From Hortaea werneckii (Eukaryota; Ascomycota; Dothideomycetes; Mycosphaerellales; Teratosphaeriaceae): DNA of 64,000 nucleotides. Under the pieces are notes generated by a model, which was given only the letters and a program-made list of their open reading frames with translations, ran no database searches and was not told the origin of the DNA. How positions within the stretch are numbered: the first letter of the stretch is position 1; each line of letters starts with the position of its first letter. The position numbers were made by a program, and so were the translations under genes. Shown here in pieces: positions 32,383 through 42,559 of the stretch. The stretch spans positions 434,001 through 498,000 of the forward strand of contig JBAOKB010000170.1 in the NCBI GenBank assembly GCA_037044905.1. Direction: 5' to 3'.

Positions 32383-33162
32383 ATGGCTGCCAACCGCACT
32401 CGCCGCCTCCAGAAGGAAATCTCCGACATCCTGAAGGACTCCCAATCCGGCATTACTGTCACATCGCCCTCAGGCTCTACCGAGATCACCGACTTCACTC
32501 ATTTCAAGGGTCACTTCCGAGGGCCGCCAGACACACCTTACGAAGGAGGCGAATACGACGTCGATATTAAGATTACGCCCGAGTATCCCTTCAAGCCGCC
32601 GGAGATGAGGTTCATCACTAAGATTTGGCATCCTAATGTCAGCTCGCAGACGGGTGCTATCTGTTTGGACACCTTAGGCACTGCTTGGAGCCCTGTCCTA
32701 ACCCTCAAGAGTGCATTGATCAGTCTGCAGAGCTTGTTGAGCTCCCCCGAGCCTAAGGATCCACAGGATGCCGAAGTAGCAAGCATGCTTCTGACCAGAC
32801 CGGACGAGTTCCAGCACGTGGCTCGGGAATGGGCGCAGAAGTACGCGGGTGCACCGGTGCCTGCTCCAGGCAGCGGAAAGACGGGTGGAGGTGGCTCTGG
32901 AGGGGATGATGAAGCAAGCCTGCAAAACAAGAAGAAGCTTGAGGATAAGGAGAGGAAGAGGGCGGAAGACCGGCGGCGGCGGGAAGCATACCATGGCTAC
33001 AACCCCGCCATGATCGATCGCTTCACTAGCATGGGCTTCCAAGTTGAACAAGTAGTGTCGGCTTTCGAATACATCGGGATAGACAAGGCGGATGGCGAGG
33101 AGTATGAGTTGGAGGAGGAGTACATCGGAGACGTAACTGCGAGGCTGTTCGGCGAAATGTGA
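32383..33162 (+). CDS. UBC1: ubiquitin-conjugating enzyme E2 with C-terminal UBA domain (Ubc1)
   Basis: The UBC fold spans about residues 5-150, with HPN at 83-85 and the catalytic Cys94 in AICLDTLG, followed by WSPVLTLKSALISLQSLL. A Gly-rich and charged linker then leads to a UBA domain (MIDRFTSMGFQVEQVVSAFEYIGI). An E2 core plus UBA is the hallmark of Ubc1/UBE2K, which extends ubiquitin chains (mainly K48) for proteasomal degradation. The gene is one exon of 259 residues. The linker is longer than in yeast Ubc1 and very charged (KKKLEDKERKRAEDRRRRE), perhaps a helix. Confidence 0.95.
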   Translation: MAANRTRRLQKEISDILKDSQSGITVTSPSGSTEITDFTHFKGHFRGPPDTPYEGGEYDVDIKITPEYPFKPPEMRFITKIWHPNVSSQTGAICLDTLGTAWSPVLTLKSALISLQSLLSSPEPKDPQDAEVASMLLTRPDEFQHVAREWAQKYAGAPVPAPGSGKTGGGGSGGDDEASLQNKKKLEDKERKRAEDRRRREAYHGYNPAMIDRFTSMGFQVEQVVSAFEYIGIDKADGEEYELEEEYIGDVTARLFGEM

Positions 33163-33609
33163 GGCTTCTGTCGACTTCGAGCGGGTGGCGCAATTGGCGC
33201 GGGCGGGAACGATTTCATGGGTCAAACGAATGCATCAGCGACGGCGCTGGTGAGCTTCTACGATATGTAAATGGGAGACGAATGCCATGTCTTGAGAGCT
33301 TTCAATCTTGCTCAGGTGCAGAATCGCGGTATTTACTCTCCTCCTGCGCACGCACGTGCTTTCGTGTCTAGGCGTGAATGTGAAGGCGAATCCAGACGAG
33401 GGGCTGTGGCGGGGCTGTGTGGCTGGGGGCAGACACTTCGCCTGCCTTGGGCGACTTTCACCGCGTGCACGCCAGGCCTGCCCTGTCTCTTCCGTAGTCA
33501 CCGCGGCAAATGATGCGCTTATTATCTATAGCACTATCTGTAGCGAAAATCAAGTAGGTCGGTGCTTCTATGTCTGTCTTCTCGTACTGTTGTCTACGCA
33601 GATATTGTC
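33163..33609. other. intergenic, no gene seen
   Basis: This holds the 3' region of UBC1 and the upstream region of the T5orf172 gene. Open frames on the plus strand run into the next gene but lack support upstream of 33610. Confidence 0.4.
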
Positions 33610-35076
33610 ATGCCATCCCCATTTCGTTCCCTCGACACGCCCGAGGCACGCGTCCTCGGCCGCAATGACTCGAAGAACCCATCTACAACTTGCAAAGGAC
33701 TCACGAGTTCAGGCCGCCCATGTAGGAGAGCATTGGCTGCCGGTGGCTCGTCTTCCCCAAGTCACAGGCAGAGTGGAGTAGCGGCCTTCCAGAGTAACGA
33801 TCAACTTGACGACGCCGACTTCTTTTGCTGGCAGCACAAATCTCAGTCGCAACAAGGAGCATCGCAGAACCCACAGCTGCCGAACGGAAAGCTTGCTGAA
33901 AAGCAGACTACGGCTCATGGCCCTACACAACGAACTAGTATCGACACTCTTGTACAGCGTTTAGGCATTGACGACGTCCCCGATAATACTCGCCGGAAAA
34001 CAAAGACAAAGAAGGAGCCGAAGCCGCCAAAGCGAACAGAAACGTGTGACTTCGCTGGAGCCAGTCCTCGTCCGCAAAGGCCACAAGGAGCACCGGATGA
34101 TTTTGAAAAGCCTCCTCAAAGACCCAAGAAGAAACCAGGATTCTGGGACTCCCTTTGTTGCGTAAGCAATGGTGGCGACGATGACTATGTCGAAGTTGTG
34201 CGTCACCGGAAGCGTACTGGCCAGGTACCAAGCTACCACACGACAACAAATTCAACGCCGTCATCGACGAGGCCGCCGTCAAATAGACCGCCCAGACAAC
34301 CATCGGGTCCGTCAACGCCACCGAGAAGACCTAACGCGACCGAACTACCCGGAAAGCCTGGCACTCAAAAGCGGGCGTCTTCCAATACTCAGACAGAGGA
34401 TTTGCTGAGACTTCTGCCACCTCACTTAACGCCTCAGACGACATCTACGCTGTTGGCTGAACTGGTCAAGCCCATTAGCCCAGCGGACGAGGAAGGCTAC
34501 ATATACATCTTCTGGCTGACACCGCAAACGAAACCATCGCCCGATCAATCAGCCACACGATCTCTCCTCTCACCGGAGAAGCCAAGGCCGAAACATGAGC
34601 GCAGAGTCTCGGACGTGATGACCGAATTCTCCTTCGACGGCTCAGAGCGCGAAACCCGAGGGAAGAAAACCATCATGCTCAAGATCGGCCGAGCTAACAA
34701 TGTAGCTCGCCGCATGAACGAATGGCAACGTCAGTGCGGATACGCTCTGAACCTCGTGCGGTGGTATCCGTACGTGCCGTCGTCCGCAACGCCATCACCA
34801 CAACCATCACCATCGCGCCCGCCACCTGAATCTTCCCAGCCATCAGACTCCAGGAGAGAGAGCGGTATGGTGAAAAAGGTTCCCTTCGTAAAGCGCGTTG
34901 AGAGATTGTCCCATTTGGAGCTGCAGGAGCAGCAAGTGAAGAGACAATGCGATACGTGTGGGAAGGAACACCGAGAATGGTTCGAGGTCGAGGCTACCCA
35001 GGCAGGAGTGCGGGCGGTGGATGACTGCGTGAAGAGATGGGTGAGTTGGGCTGAGCGGGAAAATGCGAAAAGGTAG
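33610..35076 (+). CDS. T5orf172-domain (GIY-YIG superfamily) protein
   Basis: The single frame encodes 488 residues from ATG 33610. Residues near 15-80 hold a Cys/His cluster (CKGLTSSGRPCRR, then FCWQHK) that looks like a small zinc site. The middle is disordered (Pro/Ser/Lys). The C-terminal third carries the T5orf172 domain: GYIYIFWLTP, a long insert, then KIGRANNVARRMNEWQRQC and a closing CDTCGKEHREWFEVE segment. The domain is related to GIY-YIG nucleases; fungal members include S. pombe mug113. The biochemical activity is not known for this group. Pro/Ser-rich inserts split the domain between its first strand and the KIGR motif. Confidence 0.8.
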   Translation: MPSPFRSLDTPEARVLGRNDSKNPSTTCKGLTSSGRPCRRALAAGGSSSPSHRQSGVAAFQSNDQLDDADFFCWQHKSQSQQGASQNPQLPNGKLAEKQTTAHGPTQRTSIDTLVQRLGIDDVPDNTRRKTKTKKEPKPPKRTETCDFAGASPRPQRPQGAPDDFEKPPQRPKKKPGFWDSLCCVSNGGDDDYVEVVRHRKRTGQVPSYHTTTNSTPSSTRPPSNRPPRQPSGPSTPPRRPNATELPGKPGTQKRASSNTQTEDLLRLLPPHLTPQTTSTLLAELVKPISPADEEGYIYIFWLTPQTKPSPDQSATRSLLSPEKPRPKHERRVSDVMTEFSFDGSERETRGKKTIMLKIGRANNVARRMNEWQRQCGYALNLVRWYPYVPSSATPSPQPSPSRPPPESSQPSDSRRESGMVKKVPFVKRVERLSHLELQEQQVKRQCDTCGKEHREWFEVEATQAGVRAVDDCVKRWVSWAERENAKR

Positions 35077-35654
35077 TGGGGCTTTGGGAAAGGGTACAAG
35101 CCTTGAGATGGATGCTTTCTTCGTTGATATCTTGGTTCTGTGGAAACGTCTCGGTACCTAGATCCTTTCAAATGAAAATCGTGATCGTGATCAAATGAAT
35201 TCGATAATACAAGATTGGGAATTTCTCAGTGCTGAATAATTCTACATATTCCATTGCTGACGCAAAACGCTTCGCTACAAAGTCTATCGAGCTCCAGCTT
35301 ACTCGCGCATTACCGCTGCCAGCTTTGCGATGCTGTCGACGTTGATGAAAAGATGTGTAGCATGTGACAGGCAAGGGAGTAGCAACCTGGCGAGGTGTCG
35401 TTCTCCAAACCCTCGGTCAGAAAGTCAAGGGGGCGTCGCCCCTTAGACCAGGCCAGGTAAAGTCGACGTCGAGAATTGCCATGGAAGACTGCAATGGGTC
35501 GGTACCAAGATGTTGCAGAAGGTTCGATCATCGACATTCCTCCGTCACGAATCATGGAGTATCTGCATATTTGCATGCGGCACATGATTGAACAGTCGCC
35601 AGGGAGGTTTACATGGTCCTGGAGAGAGGTAGAGCTGCTGTGTCTTCCAACGGT
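35077..35654. other. convergent intergenic region
   Basis: About 580 bases between the stops of the T5orf172 gene (plus) and the uS10m gene (minus). No gene is supported. Confidence 0.4.
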
Positions 35655-36567
35655 CTATTCGACAACGTGCCTCCCCCCGACAACGTGCCTCTCCATTCTG
35701 TGGTTCGCATGTGGCACGCTCTGAGCCCCTCCCATCGCGCTGTAAGCGCCATATGCCGCCTTGAAAGGCTCGTTCTCGATCATGCTCTGCACCTCCTGCT
35801 CCTCCCTCATCAGTTTCTTCTTGCCACCCACCAAGTCCAACCTCTCACCCAGGCGCTCGGCAATCTTCTCAGCCTCCTGATCCATATCCTTGCTCACTTC
35901 CAGACCGCTGAACTCGAATACGTTGGCCTTCATGCCCACGCCGTAGTATTGATGCTTCTTCAGGAAGCCTAGCCATGCCGCAACAGTCTCGGGATGGCCA
36001 TCCTTGATGTCCAGCTGGCGTCGTACTGTCACTCTCTCGAAGTTCTCCTGCGATTTCTTATGCACGAAGTTACTTCTTGGGACTGTCCATCTCTCCGTGA
36101 TCTTCGGCAGGGGTTGCGGCCCAGCAACGGCTAGTTTGAGATAGTAGGCCGCACGCATGGCAAAGTCGGCAAAGGCTTCGAGGTTGCGCACGCTGTAGGA
36201 TCGCATCTGAAGTTCGCAAGTCGTGATTCCATGTTCGGCACGGTGCCGGAGCGGGTCGAGGTATGTCGCTTGAACGGCTCGTGGAAGTCGGATTCGTTGG
36301 AGTTCCTGCTCAGCGGTCGCTGGGTCGATGGCGGGGACGGATTCATTCAGAGCGCCGGCTGAAACTGTACTTTCCGCTCTGCTCTGAGGGGGAATAGCTG
36401 CCGCTGCTCGTTGGCGGAGACCGCGAATCTGGCATTGGACGGCGGGGGTGGGAGGAGAGAGCTGTGTTGTCGGGTCAGGTTGAGATCTCACAACGCCTGG
36501 CAAAGTAACATACCTTGAGGCGCTTGGCCGCGCCGATGAGGGAGCGCGAGCACGTAGATGCTGCCAT
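35655..36567 (-). CDS. RSM10: mitochondrial small-subunit ribosomal protein uS10m
   Basis: Exon 1 is 36567-36514 (18 codons, a basic start MAASTCSRSLIGAAKRLK that fits mitochondrial import). The intron is 36513-36462 (52 nt, GTATGT, branch CCTGACC, ACACAG), and exon 2 is 36461-35655. The 286-residue product contains the S10 core: YLDPLRHRAEHGITTCELQMRSY, ERWTVPRSNFVHKKSQENFERVTVRRQLDI, then a fungal C-terminal extension. It is a component of the mitoribosomal small subunit head. It is divergent from the PNP gene with about 295 bases between start codons. Confidence 0.9.
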
Positions 36568-36861
36568 GATGAAGTTAAACAATTGATTACCGTACGTCGA
36601 CGGAGCCCAGTCGTCCCACAATGTCGGTCTTCCCAATCCTCTCCACGCCCAAACTCCGCGGGAGTGCGCCACAGCCCGACGCCTCACGCAAACCCACACA
36701 TCGGCTGTCCCACTAGGCAGATCCACCGGCCTCAAGAGTTTGTTGAAGATGGCCACGCGACCGTTTGCATGATCATGTGGACAGACATACTGCACCACGC
36801 CTCGTCTATCTACCATTCTATTCACCATCTTGCCCATACCATTACTGACGCACACGACGAA
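36568..36861. promoter_or_regulatory. shared promoter of uS10m and PNP genes
   Basis: Short divergent spacer between two start codons. An in-frame extension of PNP exists upstream but is not conserved-looking. No motif is assigned. Confidence 0.4.
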
Positions 36862-37917
36862 ATGGCCGCCTCTCCATACGAGCGGGCTAAGGAATCGGTC
36901 GAATTCCTTCGCCTGAAACTCCCAGAGCAGTTGGCCTCCCCACGCGTTGCGATCGTCTGCGGCTCAGGCCTCGGCGGCCTCGCCCAGACGGTCAATGATG
37001 GTATCAGGGAGGAGTGGGATTACAAGGATGTGCCTAATTTTCCACTTTCTACAGGTGAGGCAGTGATGCACGAAACAACGGCAGAAGTGAAGCTCGCTAA
37101 TCATGTTCGCAGTTCCCGGTCATGAAGGAAAACTGATTTTCAGTACCATGGGCGAGCGCCAGGTACCGGTCGTACTATTGGTAGGAAGAGCGCAGTACGT
37201 AGCTATGTCTATTCGAAGTAGTATTCCAAGCAATTTGCTCATACACATTCCAGTTTCTACGAAGGTCACAGCATGGACAGCGTCACCTTCGCCATGCGCA
37301 TCTGCCGGATTCTGGGTGTAGAGACGGTTCTGTTGACGAACGCTGCTGGTGGTCTCAACCCAGATTACAGGATCGGCGATATCGTATGTCTGAATGACCA
37401 TATCAATCTCGCCGGTCTGGTAGGCTTTCATCCTCTCAGAGGACCAAACGAGGATGAGTTCGGCGTGCGCTTTCCGCCTCTTAGCGATGCGTATGATATT
37501 TCACTACGCCAGCTTGTCCACCGATCGTGGAAAGAGCTCAGGCAGCAAGCACCAAGCTCGAGGCGAATTCACGAAGGCGTCTATGCTTTCGTTGATGGCC
37601 CGAGCTACGAGACACGTGCAGAATGCCGACTCTTGCGCGGCCTCGGTGCTGATTTGGTCGGAATGTCGACCGTGCCCGAGATCGTTGTGGCAAGGCACAG
37701 TGGTATGAAGGTCCTAGCTCTGAGCCTGGTCACCAACAATGCGGTGTTGGAGCCGGCTACACGAGCGGACGATCCACAGCTCCAAGGCTTGACGCGCGAG
37801 CAGCTGGACGAGTATCTCAGCAAAGGCAAGGCGAACCATGCTGAGGTTCTGGAGGCAGGCAAGCAGGCGGCACTGGACATGCAAGGGCTGGTCCTGCGCG
37901 TGGTGTCCCAGGTGTAG
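36862..37917 (+). CDS. PNP1: purine nucleoside phosphorylase, three exons
   Basis: Exons 36862-37054, 37113-37194 and 37254-37917, joined by introns of 58 and 59 nt (GTGAGG..TTCGCAG and GTACGT..TTCCAG), give 312 residues. Motifs of the trimeric PNP family: VAIVCGSGLGGLA (phosphate loop), VPGHEGKL, GRAHFYEGHSM (His split by intron 2), TNAAGGLNPDY, FVDGPSYETRAECR, GADLVGMSTVPE and LVTNNA with the substrate-binding Asn. The enzyme splits inosine and guanosine with phosphate to the base and ribose-1-phosphate in purine salvage. The start is the last ATG before the conserved region (MAASPYERAKES). Confidence 0.93.
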
Positions 37918-38022
37918 CCTGACGGTAGCCTATAAGAGTGCGGCAGGCAGATATCGAGAAGTGTGTTGTCAGGCGTTCGGGGCCTTGACCGAAGGAAGTG
38001 CAGATAGAAGCATCGGACTCCC

Positions 38023-38942
38023 TCATCCGCCTTTCTTGACACCGCCCTTTCGCTGTGCCTTAAGAGCCTTGTAATACGCTTTCTTGCCGCTGCCTTTCTT
38101 GTCTTGCAGCTCACCATACTTGCGTTTGAAACGACCAGTCTCCTGCTCGCCGGACAATACTTCCTCGACGAAAGTCTTCTTGCGCTTCTTGTTCTCAATC
38201 CGCCCAGTGTAGAACTCGGTCGGTCCTTCAACGATGGTACCGACCTGGCTGTACTCAGGTGCCTGCATCTTGCCACCTTCCTTTTTGTAGTGGCGATGCG
38301 GGTCGAGCACTCCACGCATTTTAAGCAGCTGTAGGTCACGTTTAAGCTCAGGCGTGAGATCGGTCCGAGGAAGATTGTACCACTCAGCGCCGGCAGTCGC
38401 TTTCTGCTTCTGAGCAATGTGTCAGCTCCAGCTCGTACAAGGGAAGGTTGATTCAAAATTTAAGAAATGCAGGTTGTGCTCAGAGTAACTATGATTTAAA
38501 ATTTGTACTCTCACGATGCAGAAAGGCGACCAAGACGGTGCCCGAACTCCGCTCAAGAAAGATAATGGGAATAATTTCCTCATAGCAACGCAATAAGGGG
38601 TGGGGAAAGGAAAAGTCTGCTTACCTCCACAGCTGCCTTCTTCGCGGTTAAGGGATCCTCGACCTTTCGGATAGAATTGGCCTGTTTGCGGTCCTTGTCA
38701 TCCAGCAGACGAGATGAGTCGACACTCGCGACAGCACCCTTTGATGCGATGTAAGGCTTCTCCAGCTCGCCGGCGTTGAGCTTTGGAAAGGTGTAGGGGT
38801 TCTTCTCATCGCCCTTCACGACAGCGCCTGCTTGCTGCATGCGCTCGGTGGCGCGAGCCAGCAACTGATCGATCTGCTCGTCAGACAAGTCACCGTCGCC
38901 AGCGACTGGCGAGCCCAACGTGGTCATGTCTTTTCCCGCCAT
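38023..38942 (-). CDS. FCF2: rRNA-processing protein Fcf2
   Basis: Exon 1 is 38942-38625 (106 codons, MAGKDMTTLGSPVAGDGD...). The intron is 38624-38410, and exon 2 is 38409-38023. The product of 234 residues has the Fcf2 block AEWYNLPRTDLTPELKRDLQLLKMRGVLDPHRHYKK. It ends in a basic tail (KAYYKALKAQRKGGVKKGG). Fcf2 is a nucleolar factor for early pre-rRNA cleavages in 40S maturation. The intron of 215 nt is long for this window (donor GTAAGC, branch GCTGAC, acceptor GCTCAG) and partly AT-rich. A second in-frame acceptor six bases further is possible. Confidence 0.9.
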
Positions 38943-39376
38943 CCTGTTGAAGCACGCGACAAGGCGCGTTGGAGTAGGAGGAAGGAGCTTGCTTCACTTC
39001 AGCTTTCAGAAAAGTTGCATCCAGGCAAGCGCGAAACGGAATTGAATCCGCACCGACTGGTGAACTGAGAGCTGGAGGGGCCCGCCGCTTGCAGCCCGCC
39101 CTCGAGCCGCCTTGCCCGCTCCGTTGTTCGAATACGACGGGAACCAGTGGGAAACTGTGGCCTTAACCTACCGGCGGTATACAGACTGCAAATCACCCGA
39201 ATCGCACCTTAGCCTGACCCGGTGGATTAGCCTAATCTCTGCTCTGTCTGTTCATACGTGTACCGTACATACATAACCTTGGTTCTCTCAAGAATCAAAT
39301 GCATGCCCGGCCGCTTGGCGCTCGCTTCTTCTCCGCCGTATCGTAGAGCTCCATCGATTGCTGCATCGGTTTCAGC
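38943..39376. promoter_or_regulatory. shared promoter region of FCF2 and SEC12
   Basis: About 430 bases between divergent start codons. Nothing specific is supported beyond the arrangement. Confidence 0.45.
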
Positions 39377-41382
39377 ATGGTGTACAAACCCTCCTCGAAC
39401 GTCTCGTTCGCAAAGACGTCCTTGCCCTACCCCATCTTCAGCGCTGACTGGGATCCTTACAACCGTGGCTACTTGGTCGTGGGCGGAGGAGGAGGCGAAA
39501 GCAAGACGGGTGTCCCAAACCAAATCGTATGCCACCAAATCTCAAACGACCTGTGGGTGATGGTGGATCTAATACGTCTACAGACTGTGCTCGATACCTC
39601 AAACCGTGCGACCATCACCACCGCAGCGAGATCCAGCTCTCCCGCGATGAAGACTCAGTGCAGTCGCTGGCCAACCTTGCCACCAAGGATGGTCTCATCA
39701 CCTTCGCCGGCATCAATTCCTCGCAAGCGCAGCAGAATGCGGGTGTGAACGAGCATTTGCGCTCTTTCGACGTCAAGTACCCGCCGCGCAAGAAGCAAAA
39801 GACCGAGAAAGCAGACGACAACGAGCAGGGTGAAATCTTGCTGATCGGGCAGCGCTCGCTGTTCAAGCCATCCTCGGCCACGAAGAAGGAAACCTACCAG
39901 CGCTTGCTTCGACTATCCCCTGCGAAGAAGCGCGATTCTGGCAGCAAGCGGCTCGGTGCAGTCGCAACAGGCATGGCGGAGGAGAACGAGGTGATCGTGT
40001 TCAATGCGACCAATGCGACTCCGGACGAAGAGGACATCGTCACGCGCATCCAGTTACCTCAGGGCACCGAAGCCAATGACCTTGACATCATCGAACCTCG
40101 AGCGTCGGAGTTCAGCCTGGTGTACTGCATTGACTCCGATATCTACGAGCAGAGTTATGAGTACGATTTCAGCACAAAGAAAGTTGAGAAAACACCAAAC
40201 GGACCACGACGTGTACATCAGAGCACGATTTTGTCTCCAGCCGAGAAATCCGCCGCAAGGTCGAAATTTCGCTGCGTGCGATTCTTAAACAGCGAAAACG
40301 TTGTTGCGATAGTCAACAGGCCTTTCAAGCAAGGTTGCGAGTTGCGTGTCTCTCACCTGTATCCTACTGGCCCCGCTGCTCAGTTAATGCAATTCGATTT
40401 GCCCAGGCGCATGAAGCAGGCAGTCAGCATGGACGTATGTGCACTCGATCCTGACATGAGGGGCAATCAGCAATTCGTGATTGCAATTGCTGGAAGTGAT
40501 GTGAGCATTGAAATCTACACCACCAACTACATGCAGAAGTCTGGTACCTTCACGCCGTTCAAAAAGTATCTCACCTTGCGGGATGTGCACGAACATCAGA
40601 TGACCAAAATCTGCTTCTCGCCCTTTCACCCACCGCAGCGAGCATCTGAGGGGGAGAAGAGCGAAGCGCAAGGATCTGGCTCTCCTGGTCCACAGTACAT
40701 TCGCCTTGCTTCGGTCACATATGGAAACACGGTAGTCGTTGACACGTTTCCCCCTGCAGCCTCTCGAGCCAAGAAGAAGAACAGCCGCTACGTGCTCAGT
40801 CACCCTGGCGACGAAAAGCTCTACACGGCTGCCTACATTTTCCTCATCTCAGCTATTGTTGTCATCGCCGCATATCTGATCCAGGGATTTGTTACGGGCT
40901 TCACGCAAAAGGACACAGTTGGGTCCTCTAGCGGCCCTTCCCAAAGGATGCGGAACCCTCGATCAGAGCAGGCGAGCAGCGTTCCTGATTCAAAGGAGCA
41001 GCCTACCATCAAGACCTCTGATTCGGTGGAGTCCAACATACCAAGCAACATGCCTGGACAAAGTAAACTTCAACAGTTGCTCTCGCAGCACGATCCATCT
41101 TCCAAACAGGCTCTGGTAGTGCGAGAGGAGGCCGATAGTACCGAGGGTCATTCAACACTGTCGGTGAGGATGCATGCGGACAAGGACACCTATCTCGAGA
41201 AAGACGTCCACGCAAAATACTGGACTGAGCTCACGTCCGAGCAACAAACGATCTGGAAAGAACGTCTGATTCGTGCTGGAGAGTGGGCCGAGGGCCAGGG
41301 TGAAAAAGTCCTGATTGGCATACTTTTCAGCGAATATGCTGGGTTGGTTGGGCAAGCCGCAAGAGGTGCTCTCAACCAATAG
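39377..41382 (+). CDS. SEC12: Sec12-type guanine nucleotide exchange factor for Sar1 (one frameshift)
   Basis: Exon 1 (39377-39526) encodes PIFSADWDPYNRGYLVVGGGGGESKTGVPNQI, the conserved start of the Sec12 beta-propeller with its glycine-rich loop. The intron is 39527-39583 (57 nt, GTATGC..CTACAG). Exon 2 continues TVLDTSNRATITTAA, then shifts frame at 39626-39627 (GC where GCC restores AEIQLSRDEDSV) and runs to 41382. A single membrane segment near the end (YIFLISAIVVIAAYLIQGF) is followed by a lumenal tail, giving the type II topology of Sec12. Sec12 loads Sar1 with GTP at the ER to start COPII coat assembly. The corrected length is about 650 residues. Confidence 0.85.
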
Positions 41383-41983
41383 TGGCGAGAACCGCATATT
41401 TCACTTCAGACTGTCATACAATGTTCATTAGCGAGCGCCCTTCAGTTCAACTGTTGAGAGGTACATAGGCCACACAATGGCGCACGACATTGACGGAACT
41501 GCGAAACCCGATTGTTGGGTCAAACCTCACGTGGAATTAGCTGAATATCCATTCGCCCACCACCTTCTACACTGAACACGCGACTCACAAAGACCGGAAC
41601 AATGATAATCAGGCGGCACGGTACTGGATTGGGAAGCGCCGCCGGGCTCAGCTGGCTGGCGGAAGCTACTACAAACTGACCGCGGTGACCAAAACAGGGT
41701 TCACAACGCCCGCGGAATTTGGCTCTTCCAGCGTATAGGTGTAATCGGCATGGTCAAGTTGGGAATGTTGCTCGCTGTATGGCGCCCAGCCGCGGTAATG
41801 AACATCATCTGCAGGGAAATGTAAGACCATGTACCTAGGTATATAACAATATCTCTACCTTCGCAAATAGGCCAGATCTCCTACCATCACATCTCTCTTG
41901 CGATAATCAAGTGCAACCTTTTGACACACCGGCCCTTCAAACAGCAAAACAATTGTCCTCATTACAAGGGCGGGCTAGCAACG
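41383..41983. other. intergenic with palindrome TACCTAGGTA
   Basis: About 600 bases with no gene. The perfect palindrome TACCTAGGTA lies at 41832-41841, about 140 bases before the next start codon. Confidence 0.45.
41832..41841. other. palindrome TACCTAGGTA, copy 2
   Basis: A perfect 10-base palindrome in the promoter-side intergenic region of the small two-exon gene. Confidence 0.8.
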
Positions 41984-42507
41984 ATGAATACGAGTCTGTA
42001 TCAGGCAACCTCGGCAAGGAGCTCTCCATGCACCTCCCGAAAGTCAAGCATCCGCTCCTACAACGTCCCATTCACGCCGACAGTCAGCTTTGAGCGCAGG
42101 TCGTCAGAACCGCCTAGCGATGATGGTCTCATTCTCACGGCAGTAAAGATCGCAAGTCCATTCCGTCGCCAATCGCTAGAGGAGCAGGAAGACCTTCCCG
42201 TCAGGTAATGTTTTCGTTCTCACTCCTCGCACGAGAAATTTATTGACGACCATCCACAATGAGCAGACCGACCCGACGCTCGTTCTTCAGACGACTGAGC
42301 ACGCGATGGCACGCTTCCACAAATAGTGAAGAGGTCCGACTGGTCAAGGTGCCGCGGCGAGAACATCAACGATACTTCGCTCGAGACTACAAAGGAAACT
42401 ACATCGGTACGGAACCGGAGCGGCTGTGGAACGAAGAAGAGGTTGAGGCCATGTTCGGGCAATACCAAGACAGGCCCACGCTGTCACTCGATTCGCCGAG
42501 TGGCTAG
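41984..42507 (+). CDS. small unknown protein, two exons
   Basis: Exon 1 is 41984-42204, the intron 42205-42266 (62 nt, GTAATG, branch ATTGAC, GAGCAG), and exon 2 42267-42507, giving 153 residues in one frame. Splicing joins DLPVR to PTRRSFFRR seamlessly. The first half is Ser/Arg-rich (SSEPPSDDGLILTAVKIASPF). The second half has a compact charged block (REHQRYFARDYKGNYIGTEPERLW, then EEEVEAMFGQYQD) that looks like a conserved fungal motif, though I cannot name a family. An upstream in-frame ATG-less extension to 41921 exists. It converges on LSG1, with its stop only 52 bases from the LSG1 stop. Confidence 0.6.
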
Positions 42508-42559
42508 AGCCACTTCCTGCATTGCGGCATGTACTTTAGAATCTATAATAATCAGGCGC

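Noticed and set aside
37605..38456. 283-codon minus-strand frame across the PNP 3' end and FCF2
   Set aside because: It overlaps two well-supported genes in the wrong frame; FCF2 with its intron explains the minus strand here.
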